From Ruegeria lacuscaerulensis (GTDB lineage: Bacteria; Pseudomonadota; Alphaproteobacteria; Rhodobacterales; Rhodobacteraceae), in assembly GCF_013034685.1 (NCBI RefSeq), contig NZ_WQGO01000010.1, forward strand, positions 1-64,000: 64,000 nucleotides of DNA, read 5' to 3'. Shown piece after piece: positions 33,769 through 42,576 of this stretch (position 1 is the stretch's first letter; the number at the start of each line of letters is the position of its first letter). Made by a program: the position numbers and the translations under genes. The notes under the pieces were generated by a model. The model worked only from the letters and a program-made list of their open reading frames with translations, was not told where the DNA came from and ran no database searches.

Positions 33769-34531
33769 TGTGCAACGCCGCGTTCAGGGTTTCGATCGCC
33801 GCCAGTTCCGACATTCCCCTGGTGTCGCGCGCAGGCGCAAGGCCGGTGATCACAATCGCCTGCCATTTACAGGACATGGCACCAATGACGGAAACCAGCG
33901 TTTCAGGTTTCATCCCGCCGGGATTTAGGCCGACGCTGCCAGCTGCATGCCCCAGATCAATGACCGATATGTCGATCCACAAGACAGCGCGCTCGGGCGT
34001 GTCAGAATAGTCGCCGTGCCCTTCATCCAACTGCCGCGCGGTGCGCCAATCCATCTTGCGCTGGCTGATCAGATCCCAGACACCAGCAGGTTGATCGCCG
34101 TTCAATCCCACCCAGATCGTGTTGGCTGTTCGCGTCGCGATATCACGCCGGGCCAACGGCATGGCCGCGACAACTGGCAGATCAGGCAAGGCCCCCAGCA
34201 CACCCGAGGCGACATCAGACGCGCCACCCAAGACAACGGGTACAACACCGTGATCCACCATTTGCGTCACAAGTTGTTCCAACGCGGCAGGCCAATCCCC
34301 TGACAGGTCCAGATTGCCAAGATCCCGACCATCTACAGGCAGTCCGATCCCAAGTTGGGCAGTCATTTTGCGCAGCGCATCGGGTGCCAGAGAGGTGCCG
34401 GATCGGGGCCCGGTGTTAACTTCGCTCGGAACGCCCATAACCCCAACACAATCAGCCTTACATTGCGAATGAATGCCAAAAGGAAGGTCCGCATAACCAG
34501 CTGTTATCATTTGTTTCCGCGCGCTATTCAT
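33761..34531 (-). CDS. Ureohydrolase-family paralog lacking metal ligands (D), first gene of the operon
   Basis: 256 residues. Closest of the three degenerate copies to the active one: GVMGVPSEVNTGPRSGTSLA (about 30-49), LGGASDVASG in place of LGGDH, VAAMPLARR where DAHxD should be, and LWIDISVIDLGHAAGSVGLN followed by PGG, in which the first Asp (187) of DxD remains but the second is Ser189. Metal binding as in arginase is therefore not expected. It begins the operon, divergent from the IclR gene with 85 bases between starts. Confidence 0.8.
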   Translation of the reverse strand: MNSARKQMITAGYADLPFGIHSQCKADCVGVMGVPSEVNTGPRSGTSLAPDALRKMTAQLGIGLPVDGRDLGNLDLSGDWPAALEQLVTQMVDHGVVPVVLGGASDVASGVLGALPDLPVVAAMPLARRDIATRTANTIWVGLNGDQPAGVWDLISQRKMDWRTARQLDEGHGDYSDTPERAVLWIDISVIDLGHAAGSVGLNPGGMKPETLVSVIGAMSCKWQAIVITGLAPARDTRGMSELAAIETLNAALHNE

Positions 34532-34616
34532 TGCCAGACGCCTTCGTTATTTGCGATTTCCAATTGCGCTCAAACCGGCTATAAAAAGCGACGGATTTGC
34601 GTCGAAAGGTCTGCCT

Positions 34617-35324
34617 ATGCCCGACAAGCCCCGATCCCCTGACGCCAATGGTGGTGTCGAAGCGGTAGAGCGCGCATTGCGTGTGCTGGACATCTTTGAG
34701 CCGGGCGATGCAGGCCTCTCTTTGAAGGAGGTTGCGGACCGCAGCGGGGTCAACAAGGCGACAATTCTGCGTCTGAGCGTGTCGCTTGAAAAGTTTGGTC
34801 ATATTACGCGAGACGCCGAGGGTCTGTTTCACCTCGGGCCGTCTTTGTGGCGTCTTGGATCCGTGTTTCGCCAAAACCTGCGGATGGGGCCAATTGTGCG
34901 ACCGGTGCTTGCGAATTTGGTGAATGCGACCGGCGAAAGTGCGTCGTTTTATGTGCAACGCGGCAACTCTGGCGTGTGCCTCTACCGGGTCAATTCGCCA
35001 AGGCTTGCGCGGGATCACGTTCAGGAGGGCGAGATCATTCCGCTGAGCATGGGCTCTTCGGGTCAGGTGCTGGATGCTTATTCCATCCGGCAGGGAAAAC
35101 AGGCGGCCAGCATCCGAAAGGCCGGGTATTATCTCAGCCTTGGTGAACGCGATCCTGACGTCGCCGGACTGTCGGTTCCTGTTCTTGGGTTCGAAGATGA
35201 ATTGCTGGGCGCGATCAGCTTGTCCGGCCTGCGCGTCCGCTTCAATGACACAGCCGTCGAAAAGTATCGCGCGGCGGTCCTTGATGCCGCCCGCCAGATT
35301 CGGGTGGAGTTTGGCGAAAAATAA
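34617..35324 (+). CDS. IclR-family transcription regulator
   Basis: 235 residues from the ATG at 34617. N-terminal winged HTH (GGVEAVERALRVLDIFEPGD, LSLKEVADRSGVNKATILRL) and a C-terminal effector-binding domain (PVLANLVNATGESASFYVQR ... RVNSPRLARDHVQEGEIIPL ... GLSVPVLGF). IclR proteins usually control adjacent catabolic genes in response to an aromatic or carboxylic metabolite. It is divergent from the ureohydrolase operon and convergent with the ABC transporter operon, so it probably controls one or both. A possible promoter is TTTCCA-17-TATAAA ahead of the gene. Confidence 0.9.
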   Translation: MPDKPRSPDANGGVEAVERALRVLDIFEPGDAGLSLKEVADRSGVNKATILRLSVSLEKFGHITRDAEGLFHLGPSLWRLGSVFRQNLRMGPIVRPVLANLVNATGESASFYVQRGNSGVCLYRVNSPRLARDHVQEGEIIPLSMGSSGQVLDAYSIRQGKQAASIRKAGYYLSLGERDPDVAGLSVPVLGFEDELLGAISLSGLRVRFNDTAVEKYRAAVLDAARQIRVEFGEK

Positions 35325-35332
35325 GACCCGCA

Positions 35333-36136
35333 TCATTGTGCCTTGTCTTTCCGACGCCCGATCATCTGCACACCGATAAGCGCCGTGATGGACACGACAA
35401 TCAGACAGGTCGAGATCGCCGCGATTGTCGGATCAAGCTGATCACGCAGTGAATTGAACATGCGCCGGGTGATTGTGGCGTTTTCCCCGCCCGAGACCAG
35501 CATCGAGATCACAACCTCGTCCAGCGACGTGATAAATGCCAGAAAAGCCCCTGTCTGGATCGAGAATTTCACCTGCGGTACGGTGATTGTCCACAATGCG
35601 TATGCACGGGACGCCCCTAAGCTGCGCGCTGCAAGCTCCTGATCGAAATCATAATTCTGCAATCCCGACATCACCGTCACGATCACGAATGGCAGCGCCA
35701 GCGCAGTATGGGCGATCACGATCCCGGTCAGTGTGTAATTGAGCCCCAGCTTGGCATAGAGGCTGAACACTCCAACAGCGATCAGGATCACTGGCACGAC
35801 AATCGGCATGATCACAAGGATTTGAGCCGCGCTCCTGATACGAGGCGCAGAGCAATGCAGACCATAGGCACAAAGTGAGCCCAGGGGCGTCGCGATTGCC
35901 GTGGTCAGCGCCGCCGCGATCAGCGAGGTCTTTGTTGCGCTCATCCATTCCGGCGACGTGACATAGGCCACGTACCAGCGAAACGAGAGCGATGTCGGCG
36001 GGAATTCCAGATAGGATGCCCCCGAAAACGACATCGGGATAACGATCAGCGTGGGCAGGATGAGAAAGAACAGCACAGCAATGCCGACCACTGTCAGCCA
36101 CAGGCCGTCGATTTTACGTTGTCCGACTTGTTCCAT
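35333..36136 (-). CDS. Polyamine-type ABC transporter permease (PotC-like)
   Basis: 267 residues from the ATG at 36136; the frame extends upstream into the previous gene without support. Six membrane segments. The EAA-type cytoplasmic loop is visible as DQELAARSLGASRAYALWTI (about residue 160-180). The N-terminal MSFSGASYLEFPP resembles spermidine/putrescine system permeases. Last gene of a four-gene transporter operon; the upstream permease stops ten bases before this start. Confidence 0.9.
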   Translation of the reverse strand: MEQVGQRKIDGLWLTVVGIAVLFFLILPTLIVIPMSFSGASYLEFPPTSLSFRWYVAYVTSPEWMSATKTSLIAAALTTAIATPLGSLCAYGLHCSAPRIRSAAQILVIMPIVVPVILIAVGVFSLYAKLGLNYTLTGIVIAHTALALPFVIVTVMSGLQNYDFDQELAARSLGASRAYALWTITVPQVKFSIQTGAFLAFITSLDEVVISMLVSGGENATITRRMFNSLRDQLDPTIAAISTCLIVVSITALIGVQMIGRRKDKAQ

Positions 36137-36146
36137 TTTCAGATCC

Positions 36147-37049
36147 TCAGCGCATAAACAGTTTGTCGAGCCCGAAGACACGGTTCATCAGCCAGATCAT
36201 CGCCAGCGCCAGCAACAGCAGGACCACGCCCAGGGCTGATGCGGCCCCCCAGTTCGAATAGACTGTGATGGTGCTTTCGATACGCTGCGCCAGCATCTGA
36301 ACCCGGCCACCGCCCAGCAAAGCCGGTGTGACAAAGAACCCAAGCGACAGGATGAAAACCAGCACGATGCCGGCAAAAAGGCCCGGCAGGGACATTGGGA
36401 AAAATACCCGCCAAAAGGCCCCGCGCGGGCTGGAACCAAGGCCCACGGCGGCTCGGACCAGGTCGCCGTCAATATTGCGCATAGTGGCGTAGAGCGGCAG
36501 AACCAAAAAAGGCAGCATGATATGCACCATGCCAATGATGGAGCCGGTCAGATTGTGCGCCAGTTGCAGCGGTTCTTCGATAATGCCAAGTGACATCAGC
36601 GACGAATTGATGATCCCATTGCGCTGCAAAAGCACCAGCCACGCATAGGTCCGCACCAGAACCGAGGTCCAGAAGGGGACCAGCACAAACACCATCAGAA
36701 TGGCCGCTGTTTTGTTCGGCATCTTTGTCAGCCAGTAGCACAGCGGGTAGCCGAGAAGGACGCAAATCACCGTCACGGCAATGCTGATCTGAAACGTGAC
36801 GACAAAGGTTCGCCGATAGAGAGCACTACTAAAGATGCGCGTGTAATTTTCCGTGCTCAGTTCGCCTGCCGCATTGAAAAACGACAGCGAAGACAGCCAG
36901 AAAATCGGCAGGAAGACGACGATCAAGATCGTCAAAACCGCAGGCATCGAAAGCCCAAGAAACGTCAGTTTTTCGCGGCGTTCTTCGGATTTGAGCGTGC
37001 TGGCATTCTGAAGAGTCCCAGCACCTTCATACGTCTCGGCGATACTCAT
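36147..37049 (-). CDS. Polyamine-type ABC transporter permease (PotB-like)
   Basis: 300 residues, six membrane segments, with the cytoplasmic EAA-loop in GDLVRAAVGLGSSPRGAFWR. The segment FWTSVLVRTYAWLVLLQRNG is typical of PotB/PotH permeases. Overlaps the ATPase gene by four bases. Together with the PotC-like permease it would form the membrane channel for import of a polyamine-like or guanidino compound. Confidence 0.9.
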   Translation of the reverse strand: MSIAETYEGAGTLQNASTLKSEERREKLTFLGLSMPAVLTILIVVFLPIFWLSSLSFFNAAGELSTENYTRIFSSALYRRTFVVTFQISIAVTVICVLLGYPLCYWLTKMPNKTAAILMVFVLVPFWTSVLVRTYAWLVLLQRNGIINSSLMSLGIIEEPLQLAHNLTGSIIGMVHIMLPFLVLPLYATMRNIDGDLVRAAVGLGSSPRGAFWRVFFPMSLPGLFAGIVLVFILSLGFFVTPALLGGGRVQMLAQRIESTITVYSNWGAASALGVVLLLLALAMIWLMNRVFGLDKLFMR

Positions 37050-38134
37050 GCCACATGTTCCGGTACGATGATCGTATCTTCGGGATGCAGGGCAAGGCCG
37101 ATTTGCTCTCCCTTCGACGGCAACCCGGTTTGGCCCGCGCGATTGGCAGGCACACGCACATTGATCTGACCAGCGCTGTCGTGCTGAACGATCACTAGAA
37201 CGCTGTCGCCCTGATAAATGATGTCATGCACTTGGCCGGACAGGTCATTGGCGGCGTCTGGCACCGCGCCTGCTGTGACTTCCAGCAACTCGGGCCGGAT
37301 GATCAGACGATGGCCTCCGCTGCCCAGCGCAATAGGCGTATTGGATTTCAGAACGCGCTCGCCAAGCTGCGCCGTGTCATTCGCTACACTAACCGGCAGG
37401 GAAATGGATTCCCCGATAAAATCCGCCACAAAGAAACTATGCGGCTGGCGATAGAGCCGCTCAGGCGTCGCGATCTGTTCGATCCGCCCATGATTGACCA
37501 CTGCAATCCGGTCCGACATCGTCAGGGCTTCGCGCTGGTCATGGGTCACGTAAACGACAGTTGCATCCAGCTTTTCATGCAGCGCCTTCAATTCGATTTG
37601 CATATGTTCGCGCAACTTCTTGTCGAGCGCTGACAACGGCTCATCCATCAGAATGATCTGCGGCTCAAAAACCATGGCGCGGGCAAGGGCCACGCGCTGT
37701 CTTTGTCCCCCGGATAATTGCGTGATGCGCCGGTCGCCATAACCGCCCAGCTGCACGGTCTCCAGCGCGCGCTCGGCGCGGGCCTTCTGATCGCTTTTGG
37801 ACACCCCGCGAATTTTCAACGGATAAGCCACGTTTTCTGCGACCGTCATGAACGGAAACAACGCATAGCTTTGGAACACCATGCCAAGGCCGCGCTTGTG
37901 GGGCGGCGTTGCAATCATTTCCTGTTCGCCAAACCGGATCGACCCGCCATCAGGACGCACAAATCCGGCCAGCGCCATCAAAAGCGTCGTCTTGCCGGAG
38001 CCTGATGGCCCCAGCAATGTCAGGAACTCGCCCGCGGCGATGTTCAAAGACACGTCATTCAGCGCTTTGACCGATCCGTAGGCCTTGCACAGGTTGGATA
38101 TATCGATGGGAAGGGAGTGGGCTGCAGGTGACAT
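37046..38134 (-). CDS. Polyamine-type ABC transporter ATPase (PotA-like)
   Basis: 362 residues. Walker A LGPSGSGKTTL (about 43-53), Q-loop VFQSYALFPFMTV, signature LSGGQRQRVALARA (about 141-154), Walker B IILMDEPLSALD and the switch His in VYVTHDQREAL. The C-terminal 110 residues form the TOBE-type regulatory domain of PotA-like proteins. It drives the two permeases encoded downstream. Confidence 0.93.
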   Translation of the reverse strand: MSPAAHSLPIDISNLCKAYGSVKALNDVSLNIAAGEFLTLLGPSGSGKTTLLMALAGFVRPDGGSIRFGEQEMIATPPHKRGLGMVFQSYALFPFMTVAENVAYPLKIRGVSKSDQKARAERALETVQLGGYGDRRITQLSGGQRQRVALARAMVFEPQIILMDEPLSALDKKLREHMQIELKALHEKLDATVVYVTHDQREALTMSDRIAVVNHGRIEQIATPERLYRQPHSFFVADFIGESISLPVSVANDTAQLGERVLKSNTPIALGSGGHRLIIRPELLEVTAGAVPDAANDLSGQVHDIIYQGDSVLVIVQHDSAGQINVRVPANRAGQTGLPSKGEQIGLALHPEDTIIVPEHVA

Positions 38135-38194
38135 GGGGGCTCCTAACCTGACAAAAATGGGCGCAGCACAAGATGTGCCGCGCCCAGATATTTT

Positions 38195-39253
38195 TTACTG
38201 TTGGATCAGCGTGTCAAACTCTTCGGTCAACTCGCCCAGCTGGCCGATGTAAAAGTTCGGATCGACCAGAAGCTGCTTGCCATAGTTGTCGGGATGTGTG
38301 TTGACCTTCACTGCCATCTCATCCGAGATTATCCCGGTGCCGAAGGCACCCGAATTCACCGGACCCAACGGCATGGTCACCGCCAGCCTCGCCTGTGCTT
38401 CGGCGCTCAGCAATTCGTTGATAAGGCGCATCGCGTTGTCTTTATTCGGAGCCCCCTTGGGAACCAACAAGCAGTCCACGTCCATCGTGCCGCCATCAAA
38501 GGCATAGGCCACATCAATGCCCGACGCGATCACGCTTTCTACGCGGTTATGGCCCATATGGATCACGTCCACTTCGCCGTCACGCAGCAACTGCGCCGAT
38601 TGCGACCCGCCGCGATACCAAACGGTAACTTCGGGGGCAATCTCACCCAGCTTGTCCCATGCGCGCGCCTTGCCCTCATTCGTGGCCAACGTGTCATAGA
38701 TCTCGGCCATCGGCACACCATCCGCCATGAGCGCGGCTTCGAGGTTATAGTTCACCTTGCCGTGCATACCGCGCTTGCCGGGGAAGTTTTCCAGATCCCA
38801 GAACTCTGCCCAATTGGACGGGCCATTGTCGCCAAATGCATCCTTGCGATAGGCAATCACCTTGGTGAAGTTGATGAAGCCGATGTAATTGTCATGGATC
38901 AGCTCTTTCGGAATGCCTGTGGTGTCAACAATCGAATAGTCGATCGGCTCAAGGCTGCCTTCCCGGCTCAGGGTTTCACACGAAGGCAAATCCTGTTCTG
39001 TAACGTCCCATGCAACGGCACCCGCCGTGATCTGCGCGCGCACGTCCTGAATGCCGTTTGTCGTATCTTCCTTGACAGTGATATTCAGCGCACCAGCGGC
39101 AGGTTCCAGCATGGCTGAGCGCAAGGCATCCTGAAACGAGCCTCCCCAGGACGCAAACACGACCTCTCCCTCGGCAAAGGCAGGCGAAGCAATGGCCAGG
39201 CCACCTGCCACTAGCGCCGTGGTGAGCTTCAGTTTTTGGTTATCTTTCATCAT
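38195..39253 (-). CDS. Periplasmic binding protein of the polyamine-type ABC transporter
   Basis: 352 residues from the second of two adjacent Met codons (39253), preceded by GGGAGGAG. Signal peptide ends in ASPAFAEG (about residue 28). The mature protein is a PotD-type solute-binding protein (VFASWGGSFQDALRSA, AWDVTEQDLPSCETLSREGS, YNLEAALMADGVP). Acidic residues that bind amine groups in PotD cannot be placed by eye, so the ligand is inferred from the neighbouring ureohydrolase operon as a guanidino or polyamine compound. First gene of the transporter operon. Confidence 0.9.
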   Translation of the reverse strand: MMKDNQKLKLTTALVAGGLAIASPAFAEGEVVFASWGGSFQDALRSAMLEPAAGALNITVKEDTTNGIQDVRAQITAGAVAWDVTEQDLPSCETLSREGSLEPIDYSIVDTTGIPKELIHDNYIGFINFTKVIAYRKDAFGDNGPSNWAEFWDLENFPGKRGMHGKVNYNLEAALMADGVPMAEIYDTLATNEGKARAWDKLGEIAPEVTVWYRGGSQSAQLLRDGEVDVIHMGHNRVESVIASGIDVAYAFDGGTMDVDCLLVPKGAPNKDNAMRLINELLSAEAQARLAVTMPLGPVNSGAFGTGIISDEMAVKVNTHPDNYGKQLLVDPNFYIGQLGELTEEFDTLIQQ

Positions 39254-39334
39254 GTCAGGCTCCTCCCGAACTGTTGGTTGGTTTGTGGCTTCGCGACATG
39301 CGCGGCTCCACATAATCATTCGCAATCGTTTCAT

Positions 39335-39363
39335 CTAGCAAAACGTCATTTCAGTTTTACTAG
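39335..39363 (-). promoter_or_regulatory. Inverted repeat upstream of the transporter operon
   Basis: CTAGCAAAAC (39335-39344) and GTTTTACTAG (39354-39363) match at nine of ten positions with a nine-base spacer, about 80 bases before the binding-protein start. A plausible operator for the IclR regulator; no matching copy was found in the 85 bases between the IclR and paralog D starts. Confidence 0.45.
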
Positions 39364-39773
39364 AGCTGATGTTGGAATTGGTCAAGGATTCTTTTGCCCC
39401 GTAGGATTCACACTCCCGTTTCCTGAGCATCAGAGCCTGGAAAATCTCGCAATTCGCGCATTGGTGCAGCATTCATCTGGGTTCGATCTTGCACATATGG
39501 CGTCTGAAGCGATCTTCGTCTGACCCGAAGTTAACTGCCACCGATTGAAGCATTTGGTGGAACGTGCGGACCGCAAACTCTCACTCGCTTTGCGTTGATC
39601 CGCGAATTTGAGTGGCAGCTTCTTGACAGTATGCGCCAATTGATCCTGACGACAGAATTGGTCAATTTGGGCTCAGCCCCGACCTCGGATGCGACGCAGC
39701 ATCCCGTGATATGGAGGCATCGTCAACGTCAGGTTGTCGTTGTGGGAGGGCATGGCGGATCGGAGGATCAGTC
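39364..39773. other. No gene recognised
   Basis: About 410 bases before the integrase gene. Open frames on both strands lack start signals and known patterns. Probably the boundary between the catabolic island and the integrase. Confidence 0.4.
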
Positions 39774-40406
39774 ATGGAAACACCAAACTTACCGGCCATT
39801 CGTGCGCTTCGCCCGGCTTGGAACAAAGGGCGCATCGTTGGGCAAAAACGGCCACTGAAACCAAAACACGTCTGGGCAATCCGTGTTCGACTTGAACTCG
39901 CCGAGAACCATCGGGACCTGGCGCTGTTCAATATGGCAATCGACAGCAAACTGCGTGGCTGCGATCTCGTGAAGATGAAAGTCGTCGACGTGATGGCGTC
40001 CGGCCAGATCAAGGAACGAGCTTCGGTGTTGCAAAGCAAAACGCAGAAGCCGGTTCGTTTTGAAATCTCCGAAGGCACACGCGCCTCGGTTGAAAAGTGG
40101 ATGGAAGATGAGCTCATGGTCGGCTCGGAGTACCTATGGCCGGGTCGTTTCCATGAACGCTTGCACATCTCGACACGCCAGTACGCCCGGATCGTCCGGG
40201 ATTGGGTCACGTCGATCGGTCTGGAGGCCAGTGCATACGGAACGCATTCGATGCGGAGGACAAAAGTCACACAGATCTACAAGAAGACCGGCAACCTGCG
40301 GGCGGTCCAGCTGCTACTTGGGCACACCAAGATGGACAGCACCGTCCGGTATCTCGGTGTTGAGCTGGAAGATGCGCTTGCGATCGCAGAGGCCATTGAA
40401 ATCTAA
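39774..40406 (+). CDS. Short tyrosine recombinase (integrase)
   Basis: 210 residues from the ATG at 39774 (GGAGG nine bases upstream). It consists almost only of the catalytic domain. The R-K-H-R-H-Y residues are visible: Arg in MAIDSKLRGCDLV, Lys in LQSKTQKPV, His and Arg in GTHSMRRTKVT, His in LLLGHTKMD and Tyr in STVRYLGVE. The N-terminal SAM-like core-binding domain is much reduced. Such short integrases are frequent on alphaproteobacterial plasmids. It may be linked to acquisition of the catabolic island to its left, but no att repeats were found. Confidence 0.9.
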   Translation: METPNLPAIRALRPAWNKGRIVGQKRPLKPKHVWAIRVRLELAENHRDLALFNMAIDSKLRGCDLVKMKVVDVMASGQIKERASVLQSKTQKPVRFEISEGTRASVEKWMEDELMVGSEYLWPGRFHERLHISTRQYARIVRDWVTSIGLEASAYGTHSMRRTKVTQIYKKTGNLRAVQLLLGHTKMDSTVRYLGVELEDALAIAEAIEI

Positions 40407-40410
40407 CAAC

Positions 40411-40436
40411 TTGGGCCGTCTTCGCGGACGGCCCAA
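40411..40436. terminator. Strong hairpin after the integrase gene
   Basis: Perfect 10-bp stem TTGGGCCGTC / GACGGCCCAA with loop TTCGCG, five bases past the integrase stop. There is no T-run on the plus side, so termination is plausible but not certain. Confidence 0.5.
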
Positions 40437-40528
40437 ACAAGACCTTGGCGAAATCTGCGGCGAACAGCGACGAGGAGCCCAGAGCGACGGTCTTCTTGCG
40501 GAGCAGGCAAGGACATCGCTTTAAAGTT

Positions 40529-42190
40529 TCAACTGACACGGCGTATTAGAAAATTCAGAAAAAACTGCCCGTCAATCCTGCGCGGCTCGTAGACAAGCCT
40601 TCTTCCTGGCGAAAGTCCTTCGGGCAGTTTGACGCTTATATTGACCTTATAGGGTGTCGCCTGCCCGAAATGCGAACTCAATGTGAAGCGCAATTTCAAC
40701 TGACCGGAGTCATCGAATTTGCCAGTGAAGTCCCTAAACCAAGGCCCTTCGGCCGCAAAGCCTTGGGCAGATAGCAAGGTCAGCTTGTCTCCATTGCGAT
40801 TGATGCGCAAGGCTGCAAGTGGCTCGATTTTTCCGGGGAAATAGGCCTTGTCGGGCCGACTGGTTGTTTGCCAATAATCATCGTCCCATCTGCGTCTGAT
40901 TAAGACAATGTAGTCACCATCAAAAGTCGCGAAAGACGGCGCGACCAACTGATTACAGACTCTTCCTTGCTCTCCTCGAAGTGCGGCAAGAGTTTCACTG
41001 GTCTCGAGGCTCTCAGGCGTCAGTCCAAGATTCTCTCTAGCGCTGATATACCGAGAGAAAGCAGATCTCGTGCGTGGGCCCGCAACACCGTCCGCTGTGC
41101 CAGCGCTGCAGCCAACGCGATTTAGCTCAGTTTGTATATCACGGATCAGGCTGCGCGTCTCTGTATCATCCTTCGCGCTTTGAGGCGATGTCGGCACAAG
41201 AGCTGCTACTTTGTCTCGCGCAGTACTACTGTTGCCCGGCACTTCGTCCTTCTGGTGCTCAGCAAGCAAGTCGTCCCGCAACGAAAGGGCGAGCGCGACT
41301 GCAAAATGATCCCTTTCGCCTTCGTATCGCTCCAGAAACATCTCGATCGCATCAAGCCTTCCGAGCGAACGCGCAAGTTCAAAGTCCGCATAAATCTGGT
41401 CTTCGACACGCTCAATTTCTTCCTCTGGCGTCGAGCCTGCAGCCGCATCTGGAACAAGAAAAATGTCTCTGGCGGGAAGCGAGCCATAAGTAAATGGCTC
41501 CTGATAGCCTTCTGTCAGAGTGTAAACCCTGTCGCGGACTCGCCGAAACAACTTGCCAATCTCAAGTCCGGGTTCCTCGATGTGGTTGAGCAGAGCCTGA
41601 GCATAGGGGCTGTTGCGGCCATCGCCGTCAAGCGCCAGCGTTCCGCTCCTTGCAGCATATCCAACCAACACACCTCCCGGATCGATACGTGCAAGTCCGC
41701 GTCCAATTGAGCGGGTGCTGTTTGTGCGCTCCATAGTCGCGAGGAATGGATTGTTGCGGCAGGCGTCAACCAACACGATCTTCAAGCCGGGTGCGCCCGC
41801 GATGGAGCTAATCAATGTGTTGAGGCGGATTGCCTCGAGTTCGATGTCACGGTCGCTCCGCAGTTCCGCACTGACAGGGATCAGGAAGTTCGTGTTGTCC
41901 AACTCGATGCCGTGGCCGGCGAAGTATACGATGACCGACTCGGCGTTTTTTGCCTTTTCTCCAAAGTCACGTATGGCAAGGCGCATGTCGCGGTAATCCA
42001 GATCAAGACCTGTTGTGACCTCAAACCCGATCCTGCGCAATGCCTCTGCAATGTCGATCGCATCATTCGACGGGTTTTTGAGATTGCTGACATGTTGGTA
42101 GTTCGCATTGCCAATTACCAAGGCAACTTTGTCCGCCAGCACCATCGCAGGCAGAAAACAAAACACAACTGAGAACAGGATACGCTTCAT
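40529..42190 (-). CDS. Exported caspase-family (C14) protein with peptidoglycan-binding-like domain
   Basis: 553 residues from the ATG at 42190; the extension upstream lacks support. Signal peptide MKRILFSVVFCFLPAMVLA, then a caspase p20-like domain: VALVIGNANYQHV, catalytic His in VYFAGHGIELD and catalytic Cys in IVLVDACRNNPF. A segment near residue 365-400 (IQTELNRVGCSAGTADGVAG then RTRSAFSRYI) resembles a PG_binding_1 domain. The C-terminus is beta-rich. The signal peptide places it in the periplasm or outside, unlike cytosolic defence caspases. Substrate unknown. No partner gene adjoins it. Confidence 0.85.
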   Translation of the reverse strand: MKRILFSVVFCFLPAMVLADKVALVIGNANYQHVSNLKNPSNDAIDIAEALRRIGFEVTTGLDLDYRDMRLAIRDFGEKAKNAESVIVYFAGHGIELDNTNFLIPVSAELRSDRDIELEAIRLNTLISSIAGAPGLKIVLVDACRNNPFLATMERTNSTRSIGRGLARIDPGGVLVGYAARSGTLALDGDGRNSPYAQALLNHIEEPGLEIGKLFRRVRDRVYTLTEGYQEPFTYGSLPARDIFLVPDAAAGSTPEEEIERVEDQIYADFELARSLGRLDAIEMFLERYEGERDHFAVALALSLRDDLLAEHQKDEVPGNSSTARDKVAALVPTSPQSAKDDTETRSLIRDIQTELNRVGCSAGTADGVAGPRTRSAFSRYISARENLGLTPESLETSETLAALRGEQGRVCNQLVAPSFATFDGDYIVLIRRRWDDDYWQTTSRPDKAYFPGKIEPLAALRINRNGDKLTLLSAQGFAAEGPWFRDFTGKFDDSGQLKLRFTLSSHFGQATPYKVNISVKLPEGLSPGRRLVYEPRRIDGQFFLNFLIRRVS

Positions 42191-42500
42191 GTGAAATATC
42201 GCCGTTAACGCGTCTACCATATGAACGTTTCCACACTTTCGGAATTCAATCAATATGACCGGCGTGGACAAGCTCTAGCTCGGCTTAGGCCGCATAGCGG
42301 AGTTCGGGATTGACACGACGAAGGTTCGTTTCCCGCCCATTGCGCCAGTTTCGGCATGGACCATTCATATGAAGTACGAACTCGGAGCCGCCTTGCGGCG
42401 GGACAGAAAGATGCTCGCTTGGGAAGCTATCTAAACGTCAGCTTCCGCATTTCCTGCGAGCATGCGTAGCGACTGCAGCGAACTTCCACTTCCCGCTCAA
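42191..42500. other. No gene recognised
   Basis: About 310 bases between the divergent caspase gene and the AbiE operon. No open frame with start signals was seen; the inverted-repeat operator region begins at 42501. Confidence 0.4.
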
Positions 42501-42564
42501 CTTACAAAATCACCCAGATACTCTGCTAACTTGTAAGTCAGAAAAAAGTATTATATTTTCTGAC
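42501..42564 (+). promoter_or_regulatory. Two inverted repeats and promoter of the AbiE operon
   Basis: IR1: CTTACAA (42501-42507) / TTGTAAG (42531-42537). IR2: perfect GTCAGAAAA (42537-42545) / TTTTCTGAC (42556-42564) with a 10-base AT-rich loop. A promoter TTGTAA-17-TATTTT (42531-42559) overlaps both. AbiEi antitoxins studied so far repress their operon by binding a pair of inverted repeats, so this is probably the autoregulatory site. Confidence 0.75.
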
Positions 42565-42576
42565 AAGGAGAAAACT

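Noticed and set aside
33094-34531. Calling the degenerate ureohydrolase genes pseudogenes
   Set aside because: All frames are open over their full length and start and stop codons overlap precisely, which argues for selection to keep them translated.
38201-39118. 305-codon plus-strand open frame
   Set aside because: Antisense to the ABC transporter binding protein.
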